Both the position numbers and the translations under genes were made by a program. A model generated the notes under the pieces. It made no database searches. It worked only from the letters and a program-made list of their open reading frames with translations, and was not told the DNA's origin. A stretch of 64,000 bases of DNA, from positions 248,001 through 312,000 of the forward strand of contig CAWIQD010000009.1 in the NCBI GenBank assembly GCA_963837945.1. Reading direction: 5' to 3'. This stretch comes from CAVUBL01 sp963837945 (GTDB lineage Bacteria; Acidobacteriota; Thermoanaerobaculia; Multivoradales; DATKCC01). Below are positions 54,935-64,000 of the stretch, one piece after another (position 1 is the stretch's first letter; each line of letters opens with the position of its first letter).

Positions 54935-56940
54935 GGACCTCTCCGAGGTGGGTCAGGAGCTCTTCGGCCGAGAACGGCTTTTCGAGGAACGCGGCGATCC
55001 CGTCCTCCTCGATCTCGCGCAGCCCGTGACGCTCGGCGAGGCCGCTCATGGCGAGGATCGGCACGCTGCGGCTGAGCCGGCGGATGGCCCGGATCGCCGC
55101 CGGCCCGTCCATGATCGGCATGGCGAGGTCGGTGATCACCGCCGCCACCTCGCCGTTGTGGCAGGCGAACTGCGCCACGCCCTCGGCGCCGTCGGCGGCG
55201 GTCAGGGCGCTGTAGCCGAAGGCCTCGAGGGTCTCGCGGCAGACGTCGCGGATCGTCGGCTCGTCGTCGATCACCAGGACCAGCTCGCCGCGGCCCCGGG
55301 GCACCGGCCGGCTCGGCGCGGGGCTGGCCAGGCCCGCGGCGGTCGCGGCGGCCGGCAGGAAGACGCGGAAGACCGTCCCCTCGCCCGGCTCGCTCTCGAC
55401 GACGAACGCGCCGCCGTGGCTCTTGACGATCGAGTGCGCGGTCGACAGGCCGAGGCCGGTCCCCTCTCCCGGTGGCTTGGTGGTGAAGAAGGGCTCGAAG
55501 ATCCGCTGCTGGTCGCTCGGCGAGATCCCGGTGCCCGTGTCGGCGACGAAGAGCTCCACGCGCGGCCCGGAACGCTTCGAGTCCCCACCCGGCGGCGGCG
55601 GGTCGCCGGCCTCGACCAGCCGAGCGCCGAGCCGCAGGTCGCCGCCGCGGGGCATGGCGTCGCGGGCGTTGAGCGACAGGTTCATCAGGACCTGGTAGAG
55701 CTGGGTGGGATCGCCGAGCACCGCCGGCAGCCCCTCGGCCACCTCCGTCCGCACCGAGATGTTGCGCGGGAAGGACTCGCCGACGATCTTGTAAACCTCC
55801 CCGATCAGCAGGCCGGCGTCGAAGACCGTGCGCTCGCCCTCGACACCGCGCGCGAACCAGAGGACCTGGCGCACCAGGTCCATCCCCCGGCGGGTGCTCC
55901 GCTCGATCGACGCCAGCAGGCGCTGTCCCCGCTCGCCGTCGACCAGGTCGCGCAGCAGGTCGACCGACATGAGCACCGGGGCCAGGACGTTGTTGAGGTC
56001 GTGGGCCATGCCGCCCGCCAGCGTCCCGATGCTCTCCAGGCGCTGGGCGTGGAGGAGCTGCTGCTCGGCCATCTTGCGCTCGGTGATGTCGATCCAGTAG
56101 CAGGTGATGCCGCGCACCTCGCCGCCGCGCCTCTCGGCCACCAGGCTGCCGAGGAGGTGGAGCGGCCGGCCGTCCCAGCGGGTCATCGAGGCCTCGATGC
56201 CCCGCACCGAGCCCTCGTCGCAGGCGCGGCGGAAGAGCGCTTCGAGCTGGTGGTCGCTCTGGACCAGGGTGCGGACGTTGACCTCGAGGATCTCGTCCAC
56301 CGACGGGAAGCCGAAGGTGCCGGCGAAGGCCGGGTTGGCGGCGGTGATCTCGCCGTTCGGCCGTACCACGCAGACCGCCGAGAGGTTCTCTTCGAAGAAC
56401 TTCCGGTAACGCTCCTCGCTGGCGCGCAGGGCCTCCTCGGCTCGCGTGCGCTCGAGCTCGGCCGCGGCCCGCATGGCGAAGACCTGGAGCACCGAGGAGA
56501 CCAGCGGCACGTCCTCTACCGGAGCGCGGTGCATGGTCACGAGCACGCCGAGCGGCGCCCCGGAGCTCGCCACCAGGGGTACGCCGACGTAGGCGTCGAC
56601 CCCCATCTCGACGAAGGACGGGTCGTCGGGAAACTCCCGGGTGACGCCGGTCGGGAAGCTCGCCAGGCCTTCGGCCAGCGCCCTCTGGCACGGCGTGCCC
56701 GGAACCGGGTAGGAGAAGCTCGGCACCAGTCCGGCCGGGCCGCAGGCCGCGAGGCTGCTGATCTCGGCGCCCGCGCGCGAGAGCTCGCCCACCATGGCGT
56801 AGTCGAGGCCGAGGATCTGGCTCAGCTCCTGGACCAGCGAACGGAAGAACTCTGCACCCGCGGAGCGCGCCGAGGCTGGCGGCCAGGCGGTGGATCGCCT
56901 GCTCGGTCGCCCAGGATGAAGCCGTGTCCTCTGTCCTCAC
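54912..56940 (-). CDS. GAF-PAS hybrid histidine kinase, one frame change
   Basis: About 675 residues. Order: a GAF domain (about 40-165; VDAYVGVPLVASSGAPLGVL), PAS (about 175-290; NLSAVCVVRPNGEITAANPAF), HisKA with GGMAHDLNNVLAPV (about 310), an intact HATPase_c with NLSLNARDAM, DTGTGISPSDQQ and GTGLGLSTAHSIV, and a C-terminal receiver (VITDLAMPIMDGP). No membrane helix is seen, so it is cytoplasmic. The N-terminus (MRTEDTASSWATEQAIH) is in another frame that joins near 56862 after removing one G. It starts with GTG at 56940 after GGGAGGAG. It is divergent from wza. Confidence 0.85.
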
Positions 56941-57109
56941 CGGGATCTCTCCTCCCTTGCCCGCGCCATCCGATCCCTTCCGGCGCCGGCCCGTCGTGCG
57001 GCGCCCAAACCGGTCTCAGCTTGGCACGCTAGAGTGCGCGAACGCGCCTGCCGACCCGTTCTCTTCCGAGCTTCGGGTCCGAAGCGCTCCGACACGTCTG
57101 TCGGTGTCC

Positions 57110-57126
57110 GTCTGACAAAGGGCGAC
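57110..57126 (+). promoter_or_regulatory. 17-bp motif upstream of wza (possible operator)
   Basis: GTCTGACAAAGGGCGAC, sharing 14 of 17 bases with the motif at 52624-52640. It lies 25 bases before the probable -10 of wza. Confidence 0.45.
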
Positions 57127-57151
57127 AGTAGACGGCGACCGAAGCCTGAGC

Positions 57152-57157
57152 TAACAT
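57152..57157 (+). promoter_or_regulatory. -10 element of wza, leaderless
   Basis: TAACAT, seven bases (GCCTCGG) before the ATG at 57165. The hexamer covers an upstream in-frame ATG at 57156. Confidence 0.45.
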
Positions 57158-57164
57158 GCCTCGG

Positions 57165-58058
57165 ATGAGAAGGATAGGAACGCTCCTCGGCATCATGGCC
57201 AGCGTCTGCTCGCTCGTGACGCCGTGCGCCCGGGCGCAAGATCGGACGCCGCCGAGTGCCCAGGACGCGACCCAGACCCGGGCCCAGGACTCGAGCTCGA
57301 ACGAGTACCACATCGGTCCCCGCGACCTGGTGGCGGTCCGGGTGTTCGAGGAGCCGCAGCTCAACGTCGACGTCCGGGTCAACGAGGATGGCACGATCCG
57401 CCTACCGCTCGTGGGCAACGTCGCGGCCGAAGGGCTGACCGAGAACGAGCTCGCCACCCGCCTCAAGAAGACGCTCGAGTCGTCGCTCCTGCAGCGGGCC
57501 TCGGTCTCGGTCGAGGTTCTCGAGTTCCGCTCCCGCCCGATCTCGGTGATCGGCGCCGTCAAGAAGCCCGGCAACCTCGACGTCTCGGGGCGCCTGACGC
57601 TGCTCGAGGCGCTCACCGCCGCCGGCGGCCTGGGGGAGAACCACGGCAACAGCGTCAAGGTGCTGCGCCGGGCGGAGAACGGCCTCACCGACCAGGTGTC
57701 GATCTCCGTGGACGAGCTGCTGGTCGAGGCGAATCCGGACGTCAACATCCCGATCTTCGCCAACGACCTGATCAACGTTCCCGCGGCGGTCGACGTGACC
57801 GTATACTGCCTGGGCGAGGTGGGGACGCCGGGAGCGTACTCGTTCCACAGCTCGGAGCGGGTCACGCTGCTCGCCGTCATCGCCCGCGCCGGGGGCCTGA
57901 CCGACCGGGCGTCGAAGAAGATCCTGGTCAAGCGGCCTCAGCCCTCCGGCAAGGCGAAAGAGATCATGGTTCACTACAAGCGCATCATCTCGGGCGACGA
58001 GCCCGACTTCGAGCTGCAGCAGGGCGACGTGATCGTCGTCAAGGAGTCGTTCTTTTGA
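57165..58058 (+). CDS. wza: Polysaccharide export protein, Wza-like
   Basis: A 297-residue outer-membrane export protein. A signal peptide (RRIGTLLGIMASVCSLVTP, cleavage near ARA-Q) is followed by the Poly_export domain (YHIGPRDLVAVRVFEEPQL, NEDGTIRLPLVGNV) and two SLBB domains (SVIGAVKKPGNLDVSGR and LGEVGTPGAYSFHSSERVTL). There is no canonical lipobox. It should form the outer-membrane channel for exopolysaccharide. The start at 57165 is preferred over ATG 57156 from the -10 position and a more typical signal peptide. It is coupled (TTGA) to the Wzc-like gene. Confidence 0.9.
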   Translation: MRRIGTLLGIMASVCSLVTPCARAQDRTPPSAQDATQTRAQDSSSNEYHIGPRDLVAVRVFEEPQLNVDVRVNEDGTIRLPLVGNVAAEGLTENELATRLKKTLESSLLQRASVSVEVLEFRSRPISVIGAVKKPGNLDVSGRLTLLEALTAAGGLGENHGNSVKVLRRAENGLTDQVSISVDELLVEANPDVNIPIFANDLINVPAAVDVTVYCLGEVGTPGAYSFHSSERVTLLAVIARAGGLTDRASKKILVKRPQPSGKAKEIMVHYKRIISGDEPDFELQQGDVIVVKESFF

Positions 58059-60401
58059 AGACCCTGGGTCCCCTGACACCGCCTCCCTTCCCCGACGAGG
58101 CGCCTTCCGCGGTGAGCTCCGGCGCGCCTGTCGGCCTCTCGGACCACGAGCCCGAGTTCCATCTCGGCGACTACCTCGAGCGCATCCGCGCGCGCTGGAA
58201 GCTGATCGCGCTCCTGCTCGCCGTCTGCCTGGCCGGCGCGGCGCTGCGCTACGCCATGACGCCGAAGGAGTACCTGGCGACGGCGCGGATCCAGATCGAG
58301 CGCAAGAGCCTCTCTCCGATCGGCGGCGCCGAGAACCCGTGGCTCGAGAACTGGTGGAACATGGAGTACTACCCCACCCAGTACCAGCTGCTGGCGAGCC
58401 GCGGCCTCGCCGAGCGGGTGGTGATCGACCTGGGGCTGGCCGACGACCCGCGAGTTCAACCCCGGGGGCAAGGCGCTCGCGCCCGCCGACGGCAAGGAGC
58501 TCGACCCGGAGAGCGCCGACGCCAAGGTCCTGGGCCAGCTCGCCGCCCGCCTGTTGGGCGGGCTCGACGTCGAGCCGGTGCGCAACACCCAGCTCGTCGA
58601 CATCAACTACCACTCCTCCTCGCCCGAGTTCGCCGCCCGCGTCGCCAACGGGTTCACCGAGGCGTTCATCGACTGGGGCATCTCGAACCGCACGCACAGC
58701 GCCGGGCGGGCGTCCTCGTTCCTCGCCTCGCAGATCGACGCCCTCAAGCGCGAGATCCAGGACCGCGAGGCCAAGCTCCAGGCCTTCAGCCGGAAGACCG
58801 ACATCATCTCCCTCGACCGGGACTCGAACGTGGTCCTGCAACGGCTCCAGGCGATGAACAAGGACTTCACCGAGGCCAAGGCGGAGCGGATCCAGAAGGA
58901 GGCGCGCTACAAGGAGCTGCTCGAGTCGCCGCGCCAGGACGTCGCCGACTCCTACTCCGGCGGCACGATCGCCGAGCTGATGCACGACCAGATCAAGCTC
59001 GAGCGGGACTACCAGACCAAGCTCCAGACCTACAAGCCCGAATGGCCGGCGATGGTCGAGCTCCAGGCGGAGATCGACCAGGGCCGCGAGAACGTGAACA
59101 AGGCGATCGCCGACAACGTCGAGAACGCCAAGCAGTCCGCCTTCGCCGACTACCAGACCGCGCTGCGCCGGGAGAGGACCCTGGAGAAGGAGCTCGAGGA
59201 CGCGAAGAGCGAGCTTCTCGACCAGAGCTCGGCGGCCGTCGACCTGACCAACCTGCAGGTGGAGATCTCGAGCAGCCGCGACCTGCTCGACAAGCTCCTG
59301 CGCCAGCAGTCCGAGACCGAGGTGACGGCGCGCCTCCAGGGCACCCGGGAGTCGAACATCCGGGTGGTGGACCGGGCTCTGCTGCCCGGCGGCCCCTACC
59401 AGCCGTCCCTGCGCCAGAACCTGACGATGGGTTTCGGCCTCGGCCTGATGCTCGGGATCGGCGCGGTCTTCCTGCTCGAGTACATGGACCGCACGCTCAA
59501 GAGTGCCGAGGAGATCGAGCGGCGCCTGCAGCTCGCGAACCTGGCGGTGATCCCGGACGTCACCTCGACCTCCCGGGCCCTGGGCAAGGGCGGCTACGGA
59601 TACGGCTACGGCTACGGCGCGGGCGGCAAGCGGCGCAAGAGGTCCGAGCGGCTGCGCATCCGGCGCTCGAGCGAGCGCAAGGAGGCCGGCGGCAGCCTCG
59701 AGCAGATCGAGCTCGTGCCGCACGATCGCCCTCGCCTGTCGGTGTCGGAGGCCTACCGCTCGCTGCGCACCGCGCTGCTCCTCTCGAGCGCCCAGGAGCT
59801 CAAGGTGGTGGCGATCACCTCGCCCGGGTCCGGCGAGGGCAAGACCGCCACCTCGACCAACCTGGCGGTCGTGATGGCACAGCTCGGCCGGCGCGTGCTC
59901 CTGATCGACGGCGACCTGCGCAAGCCCCGCCTGCACGAGGTCTTCGGGATCTCGAACCGGGTCGGCCTGGTCAACGTCCTCGCCGGCGGCGAGGACCCGG
60001 GCCAGGTGATGTCCGCGGTCGACGTGCCGAACCTGAACGTCATCCCCTCGGGCCCGATCCCGCCCAACCCGTCCGAGCTCCTCGCCTCGACGCGGATGCG
60101 CGAGCTGCTGACCCGCGCCCGCTCGCGGTTCGACTTCGTGATCGTCGACACGCCGCCGGTGCTCGCGGTCACCGACGCCACGATCATCGGTTCGCAGACC
60201 GACGGCATGGTGCTGTGCCTGCGCGAGGGCAAGGTCCTGCGCGAGGACGCCAAGGCCTGCCGCGACCGGCTCCTGATGTCCGAGGTCAAGATCCTCGGCA
60301 CGGTGCTCAACTGCCACCGCGAGAGCAGCGGATCCGGGCGCAAGTACTACTACTACGAGGCGTATGCCGCCGACGAGCCGCAGTCGGACTCGGCGGCGTG
60401 A
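58055..60401 (+). CDS. Wzc-type tyrosine autokinase/chain-length protein, one frame change
   Basis: About 781 residues. An N-terminal Wzz domain is bounded by two helices (LIALLLAVCLAGAALRYAM, about 48, and MGFGLGLMLGIGAVFLLEYM, about 457), with long coiled coils between. The cytoplasmic BY-kinase domain has SPGSGEGKTATSTN (Walker A, about 591), LLIDGDLRKPRLHEV (Walker A') and FVIVDTPPV. The frame changes near 58451, fitting one extra base (DDPEFNPGG restored). Two tyrosine clusters are present: a GYGYGYGYG stretch near 515 and KYYYYEAY at the C-terminus, where autophosphorylation controls polymer length. It starts with TTG after AAGGAG. Confidence 0.88.
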
Positions 60402-60403
60402 CG

Positions 60404-61159
60404 ATGATCGACATCCACACCCACGTCCTGCCCGGGATCGACGACGGAGCGGGCAGCCTCGAGGAAGCGGTGAGCATGTGCCGGGCCGCGGCGGCCGACG
60501 GCTGCACCGCGGTCGTGGCGACCCCGCATCAACGCCACGAGACCTGGTGGAACTCGGATCTCGCCCGGCTCGAGCGCCTGCGCCGGAAGGTGCAGGCCGA
60601 GGTGGGAACCGAGATCCGCGTCTTGTCGGGGGCCGAGATCCGGGTCGACCAGGGCCTGCTCGCGGCCCTCGACCGGTGGCCTGGAGCCGAGGTGTCGAGC
60701 CTCGCCGGCTCGCGCTACCTGCTGATCGAGTTCAGCCGCCAGCTCGCCGATCCCGACCCGGCCGGCCTGGTGCACGAGCTGGTGGTCGCGGGCTGGCGAC
60801 CCGTGCTCGCCCACCCGGAGGAGATCCGCTGGCTCGCCGACGACGTCGCAACGCTCGCCCGCCTGGTCGGCCTCGGAGCGGCGCTCCAGGTCACCGCCGC
60901 GAGCCTGACCGGCGGCTACGGCCACAAGACCCAGGACCGGGCCCGGCGCCTGCTCGACGAGGGGCTGGTCCACTTCGTCGCGAGCGACACCCACGACACC
61001 TCGATGCGACCCCCCGGGCTGAGCGCCGCCGCCGCCGAGATCACCCGCCGCTGGGGCCCGGCCGCCGCGCGCCTGCTCACCGTCACCAATCCGCGGGCGG
61101 TCCTCCAGAACCAGCCCCTGCCGGCGCCGGACGAAGCCCTCTCGAGCGCCCATGAGTAG
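60404..61159 (+). CDS. Tyrosine-protein phosphatase, CpsB/CapC type (PHP domain)
   Basis: A 251-residue PHP-fold phosphatase. The metal-binding residues are in DIHTHVLPGIDDGAG (residues 3-17), VVATPHQRHE, SGAEIRVD, LAHPEEIRW and VASDTHDTSMRPPGL. This family removes phosphate from the Wzc/CpsD tyrosine cluster and so completes the kinase-phosphatase cycle for capsule or exopolysaccharide assembly. An alternative GTG start at 60398 overlaps the kinase stop (GTGA). The gene overlaps the next by eight bases. Confidence 0.92.
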   Translation: MIDIHTHVLPGIDDGAGSLEEAVSMCRAAAADGCTAVVATPHQRHETWWNSDLARLERLRRKVQAEVGTEIRVLSGAEIRVDQGLLAALDRWPGAEVSSLAGSRYLLIEFSRQLADPDPAGLVHELVVAGWRPVLAHPEEIRWLADDVATLARLVGLGAALQVTAASLTGGYGHKTQDRARRLLDEGLVHFVASDTHDTSMRPPGLSAAAAEITRRWGPAAARLLTVTNPRAVLQNQPLPAPDEALSSAHE

Positions 61160-62135
61160 GAATCGATCGCTCCGCGCCGTCGCGGCCGGCGTCCTCGGCC
61201 TGCTGCTCGTCGCGGGCGCCGCCGGGGCGGCCAACTCCCATTACCTGCGCCTGCTGCGCCAGGGCACCTTCGCCCTCGAGCGCGACGACCCCGCAAGCGC
61301 GGCCCACGACCTGCGCCTCGCCTGCTTCGGGCTGCTCGACGAGCCCCCCGTGCTCGCCCAGTGCCTCACCCGGCTCGGCCTGGCCCAGGCCCGGACCGAG
61401 GACGACGAGGGCTTTCGCGACACCTTCCGGCGGATCGTCGAGATCGAGGAGCGCTTCGGCGCCTATCGTGCGGCCGACCTCGCGCCCGCCAACCGCCAGG
61501 CGTTCGAGGCCGAGGTGGTCAAGCGGGTGCCGGCGAAGATCCTCGCCAGCACGCCGTCGTTCGCCTACCTCATGCCGCCTGCCGAGCCGGCGGCCGGCGG
61601 CGACGAGGCGTCCGAGAGCCCCGCGCCGGAGGACGAGACCGGGGCTGCGCCGGACACCGTCGTGGCCGCGCCCGAGCCGGCCGCGCCTCCGCCGGCTCCG
61701 GCGCCGGCCCCGGCGCCGGCCCGGCCCGCCGAGCCCACCGCCGAGCAGGCCGCGCAGCTCGCCCGCGCCCGGGAGCTGCTCGACGCCTCGAAACACCGGA
61801 GCGACCTCGAGGAGCCGCTCGGGCTCGCCCGCGAGGTCGCCGACGCCCGGCCCGGCGACGCGGCGGCCCAGAAGCTGACCGGCGTGATCGCCTATCGCGC
61901 CTCGGACTGGCCGGACGCGGTGACCTACCTGCGGCGGGCGGGCGACTCGCTCCAGAAGGACCCCGAGCTCCTCTTCTACCTCGCGGTCTCCCTCTACGAG
62001 ACCGGTGACCGGGAAGCCGCCGCGGACGCCCTCGAGCGCAGCCTCCCCCGGATCGAGAAGACGCCGTTCGTCCTGTCGTATCGCGACAAGATCCTGGGCC
62101 CGGCGAAACCGCCCGGCGGGGGCGGCTCTTCTTGA
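61152..62135 (+). CDS. Secreted TPR-like protein of the exopolysaccharide operon
   Basis: A 327-residue protein with a signal peptide (AVAAGVLGLLLVAGAAGAA). A helical repeat region (HYLRLLRQGTFALERDD) is followed by a Pro/Ala-rich linker (about 170-195, PAPAPAPAPARP) and a second helical-repeat domain (LTGVIAYRASDWPDAVTYL, ELLFYLAVSLYETGDREAA). It is not recognised beyond TPR-like character. It is the last gene of the wza-wzc-phosphatase operon. Its stop codon lies in the loop of a perfect 9-bp hairpin. Confidence 0.72.
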   Translation: MSRNRSLRAVAAGVLGLLLVAGAAGAANSHYLRLLRQGTFALERDDPASAAHDLRLACFGLLDEPPVLAQCLTRLGLAQARTEDDEGFRDTFRRIVEIEERFGAYRAADLAPANRQAFEAEVVKRVPAKILASTPSFAYLMPPAEPAAGGDEASESPAPEDETGAAPDTVVAAPEPAAPPPAPAPAPAPARPAEPTAEQAAQLARARELLDASKHRSDLEEPLGLAREVADARPGDAAAQKLTGVIAYRASDWPDAVTYLRRAGDSLQKDPELLFYLAVSLYETGDREAAADALERSLPRIEKTPFVLSYRDKILGPAKPPGGGGSS

Positions 62136-62145
62136 CAGAAGAGCC
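62124..62145 (+). terminator. Hairpin across the stop codon of the TPR-like gene
   Basis: GGCTCTTCT-TGAC-AGAAGAGCC, a perfect 9-bp stem with the TGA stop in the loop. No T run follows (CTGAAACATTAAG), so it is either a weak terminator or a 3'-end protector. Its loop and right arm overlap the -35 of the next promoter. Confidence 0.5.
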
Positions 62146-62160
62146 CTGAAACATTAAGAT
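62132..62160 (+). promoter_or_regulatory. Near-consensus sigma-70 promoter
   Basis: TTGACA, exactly 17 bases, then TAAGAT. The clearest housekeeping promoter in the window. It serves the gene at 62187, with a leader of about 20 bases and an AGGAGA ribosome site. Confidence 0.8.
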
Positions 62161-62186
62161 TCGGCACGATCCCTAGGAGAGATCTC

Positions 62187-62840
62187 ATGATCCGTGTGCT
62201 CTCGGTCTATCCGCTCCTCGCGGGCCTGGTGCTCGCCGGCGCTCTCGCTGCCCCCCTCCGGGCCCAAGGGCCCACGATCCAGCCCGAACAGGTCTCGTGC
62301 GTGCCGGGCAATGCCAACGCTCTGGTGCACGCCACCGTGCAGCCGGAGGTGGGCGGCACCGAGACCCGTCTCTACTTCCGGTGGGACGGCCACGGGGACT
62401 TCTACTACGTGGTGATGGAAGCCGCCGGCGCGGGCGCCTACTGGGCGACGCCGCCCAAGCCCACGGACGAGAACCACCGGGTCGAGTACTACACCGCGGT
62501 GGTCGGGCCGGACGGCAAGGTCCTGGGCGAGAGCGCCCACCTGACCGCCCCGGTGACCGGCGACTGCGACGTCGAGCTCGACGAGCAGCAACTCGGCATG
62601 GCCGAGAACCTGGTCGTGGGCGAGACGGTGGACGAGCAGCGGGGCAACCCGGTCCTCGGATTCCTCTGCGACGGCATCATCTCCCGGAGGGGTCCGGACG
62701 ACGTGCTGCGCGCCGACGAGATCTGCCGCCGCTGCATCGTCGCCTGGTGGGATCGCCCCCAGGCCCTGGTGCCGGCCGCCGTCCTGCTCGGCGGGGGAAC
62801 GACCCTCATCCGGATCGAAGCGTCGCCCTCGCGGCCGTAG
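62187..62840 (+). CDS. Secreted hypothetical protein
   Basis: A 217-residue protein with a signal peptide (MIRVLSVYPLLAGLVLAGAL, cleavage near LRA-Q). The mature part begins with a beta-sandwich-like segment (ETRLYFRWDGHGDFYYVVME, NHRVEYYTAVVGPDGKVLG) followed by a Cys-containing part (CDGIISRRG, ICRRCIVAWW) and a hydrophobic end (LVPAAVLLGGGTTLI). It is not recognised. It has a strong promoter, suggesting abundant expression. Confidence 0.65.
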   Translation: MIRVLSVYPLLAGLVLAGALAAPLRAQGPTIQPEQVSCVPGNANALVHATVQPEVGGTETRLYFRWDGHGDFYYVVMEAAGAGAYWATPPKPTDENHRVEYYTAVVGPDGKVLGESAHLTAPVTGDCDVELDEQQLGMAENLVVGETVDEQRGNPVLGFLCDGIISRRGPDDVLRADEICRRCIVAWWDRPQALVPAAVLLGGGTTLIRIEASPSRP

Positions 62841-62855
62841 CCTTCGTTTATCGCT

Positions 62856-63548
<693 letters not shown>

Positions 63549-63638
63549 CGTCGAGCCTCCACGGGCGGAAGATAACAGCTCGGGCGGAAGAGCCGCGCTC
63601 GCCTTCGACCGCCCGTTCGTCGCCCGCGCACCGTTCGT

Positions 63639-63727
63639 CCGGCCGAGACGGAGCTCGGCCGCTTCACGGGTTCGATGCGGTGGGCGAAGGCAATCCCGGT
63701 TGAAGCGGCCGAGCTCTGCCTCGGCCG
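63639..63727. repeat. REPIN-like inverted doublet (copies E and F)
   Basis: Copy E (63639-63670, CCGGCCGAGACGGAGCTCGG then CCGCTTCACGGG) and copy F (63701-63727, TGAAGCGGCCGAG then CTCTGCCTCGGCCG) face each other across 30 bases, like copies C and D. They fill the 317-bp gap before the sat gene. Confidence 0.75.
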
Positions 63728-63765
63728 ATCGCCGAGGGGTCCGACCCGTCCGAGCCGGGCCCGCG

Positions 63766-63796
63766 TTGCAATCACTCAGCGTTCCTGCGATACTTT
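63766..63796 (+). promoter_or_regulatory. Possible promoter of the sulfate adenylyltransferase gene
   Basis: TTGCAA, then ATACTT/TACTTT 18-19 bases later. The spacing is slightly long. The ATG at 63866 is preceded by a GGGAG site. Confidence 0.3.
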
Positions 63797-63865
63797 GCGT
63801 TCCAAGCTGTACCTCTCCACGCGGCCCACCCCATCCAGCGAATCACACAGGGAGTTGTTACCCCA

Positions 63866-64000
63866 ATGACTGCGAGTCCGTCCGACCCTCTTCCCTTTCC
63901 CGCGCAGGCTGGCGCCGGCAAGGCGACCTCCCCCGACCACCTGATCGCTCCCCACGGCGGGCGCCTCGTCGACCCGATGGTCGACGCCGACCGCGCCGCC
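63866..64000 (+). CDS. sat: Sulfate adenylyltransferase, N-terminal part (runs off the window)
   Basis: The first 45 residues only. After a Pro/Ala-rich start they read DHLIAPHGGRLVDPMV, which matches the conserved L-I-x-P-H-G-G-x-L-V start of homodimeric ATP sulfurylase. The enzyme makes adenosine 5'-phosphosulfate from sulfate and ATP. Catalytic motifs lie outside the window, so the call rests on this short signature. Confidence 0.72.
   Translation, partial: MTASPSDPLPFPAQAGAGKATSPDHLIAPHGGRLVDPMVDADRAA

Noticed and set aside
57020..57040. Sigma-54-like TGGCACG upstream of wza
   Set aside because: The -12 GC is one base too far from the -24 GG and TTGC is absent; both kinase-operon contexts also lack a sigma-54 activator.

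Overview
The window is a very GC-rich bacterial chromosome segment, densely coded on both strands, with long open frames opposite almost every gene. No rRNA, tRNA, phage, insertion-sequence transposase or CRISPR array is visible. An ADOP-type permease (acidobacterial duplicated orphan permease), two large secreted VWFA-domain proteins in tandem, a spondin-domain secreted protein and the base composition suggest a member of the Acidobacteriota, perhaps of the Thermoanaerobaculia/Holophagae side. This placement is inference from gene content.

Layout. 1-8.4 kb: ADOP permease, an interrupted phospholipase D-like gene, a VapBC-type toxin-antitoxin pair, holA-dedA, a DksA-like protein and rlmH. 8.5-19 kb: ileS, a phosphomannomutase, a GT-C-like membrane protein, a YugP-type metallopeptidase, an SDR oxidoreductase, an ECF sigma/anti-sigma pair and a thioesterase. 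19-27 kb: DUF2203 protein, HAD phosphatases, an A-type Fe-S carrier facing ygfZ, an alpha/beta hydrolase, a second DedA, a GNAT enzyme, a spondin protein and an ATP adenylyltransferase. 27-34 kb: an acyl-CoA/terpenoid (AtuA-like) catabolic locus (enoyl-CoA hydratase, AtuA-related, AtuA, biotin-dependent carboxyltransferase). A compositionally different cassette with an intact nitrilase-fold protein lies inside it (30.1-32.3 kb). 34-43.7 kb: MoaD-MoaE fusion, tandem VWFA proteins, metH behind a SAM-type riboswitch with an intrinsic terminator, and metF. 44-63.5 kb: an exopolysaccharide region with a polyprenyl glycosylphosphotransferase, two O-antigen ligase/polymerase-like proteins, a beta-barrel protein, a NarL-type regulator, two hybrid histidine-kinase proteins, Wza, a Wzc-type tyrosine kinase, a CpsB-type phosphatase, TPR proteins and a family-2 glycosyltransferase. 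The window ends inside a probable sulfate adenylyltransferase gene.

Three patterns cut across the genes. (1) Eleven otherwise well-preserved genes, including metH and metF, contain about twelve single-base frame changes in GC runs. Sequence or assembly errors are the likeliest explanation, so these are annotated as whole genes. (2) About ten genes that begin transcription units have a TANNNT -10 hexamer ending 6-7 nt before the start codon and no Shine-Dalgarno sequence, which points to widespread leaderless transcription and corrects several starts. (3) Three families of non-coding repeats occupy intergenic space: REPIN-like inverted doublets, a C/G-run palindrome and a MITE-like element with 16-bp perfect terminal inverted repeats.
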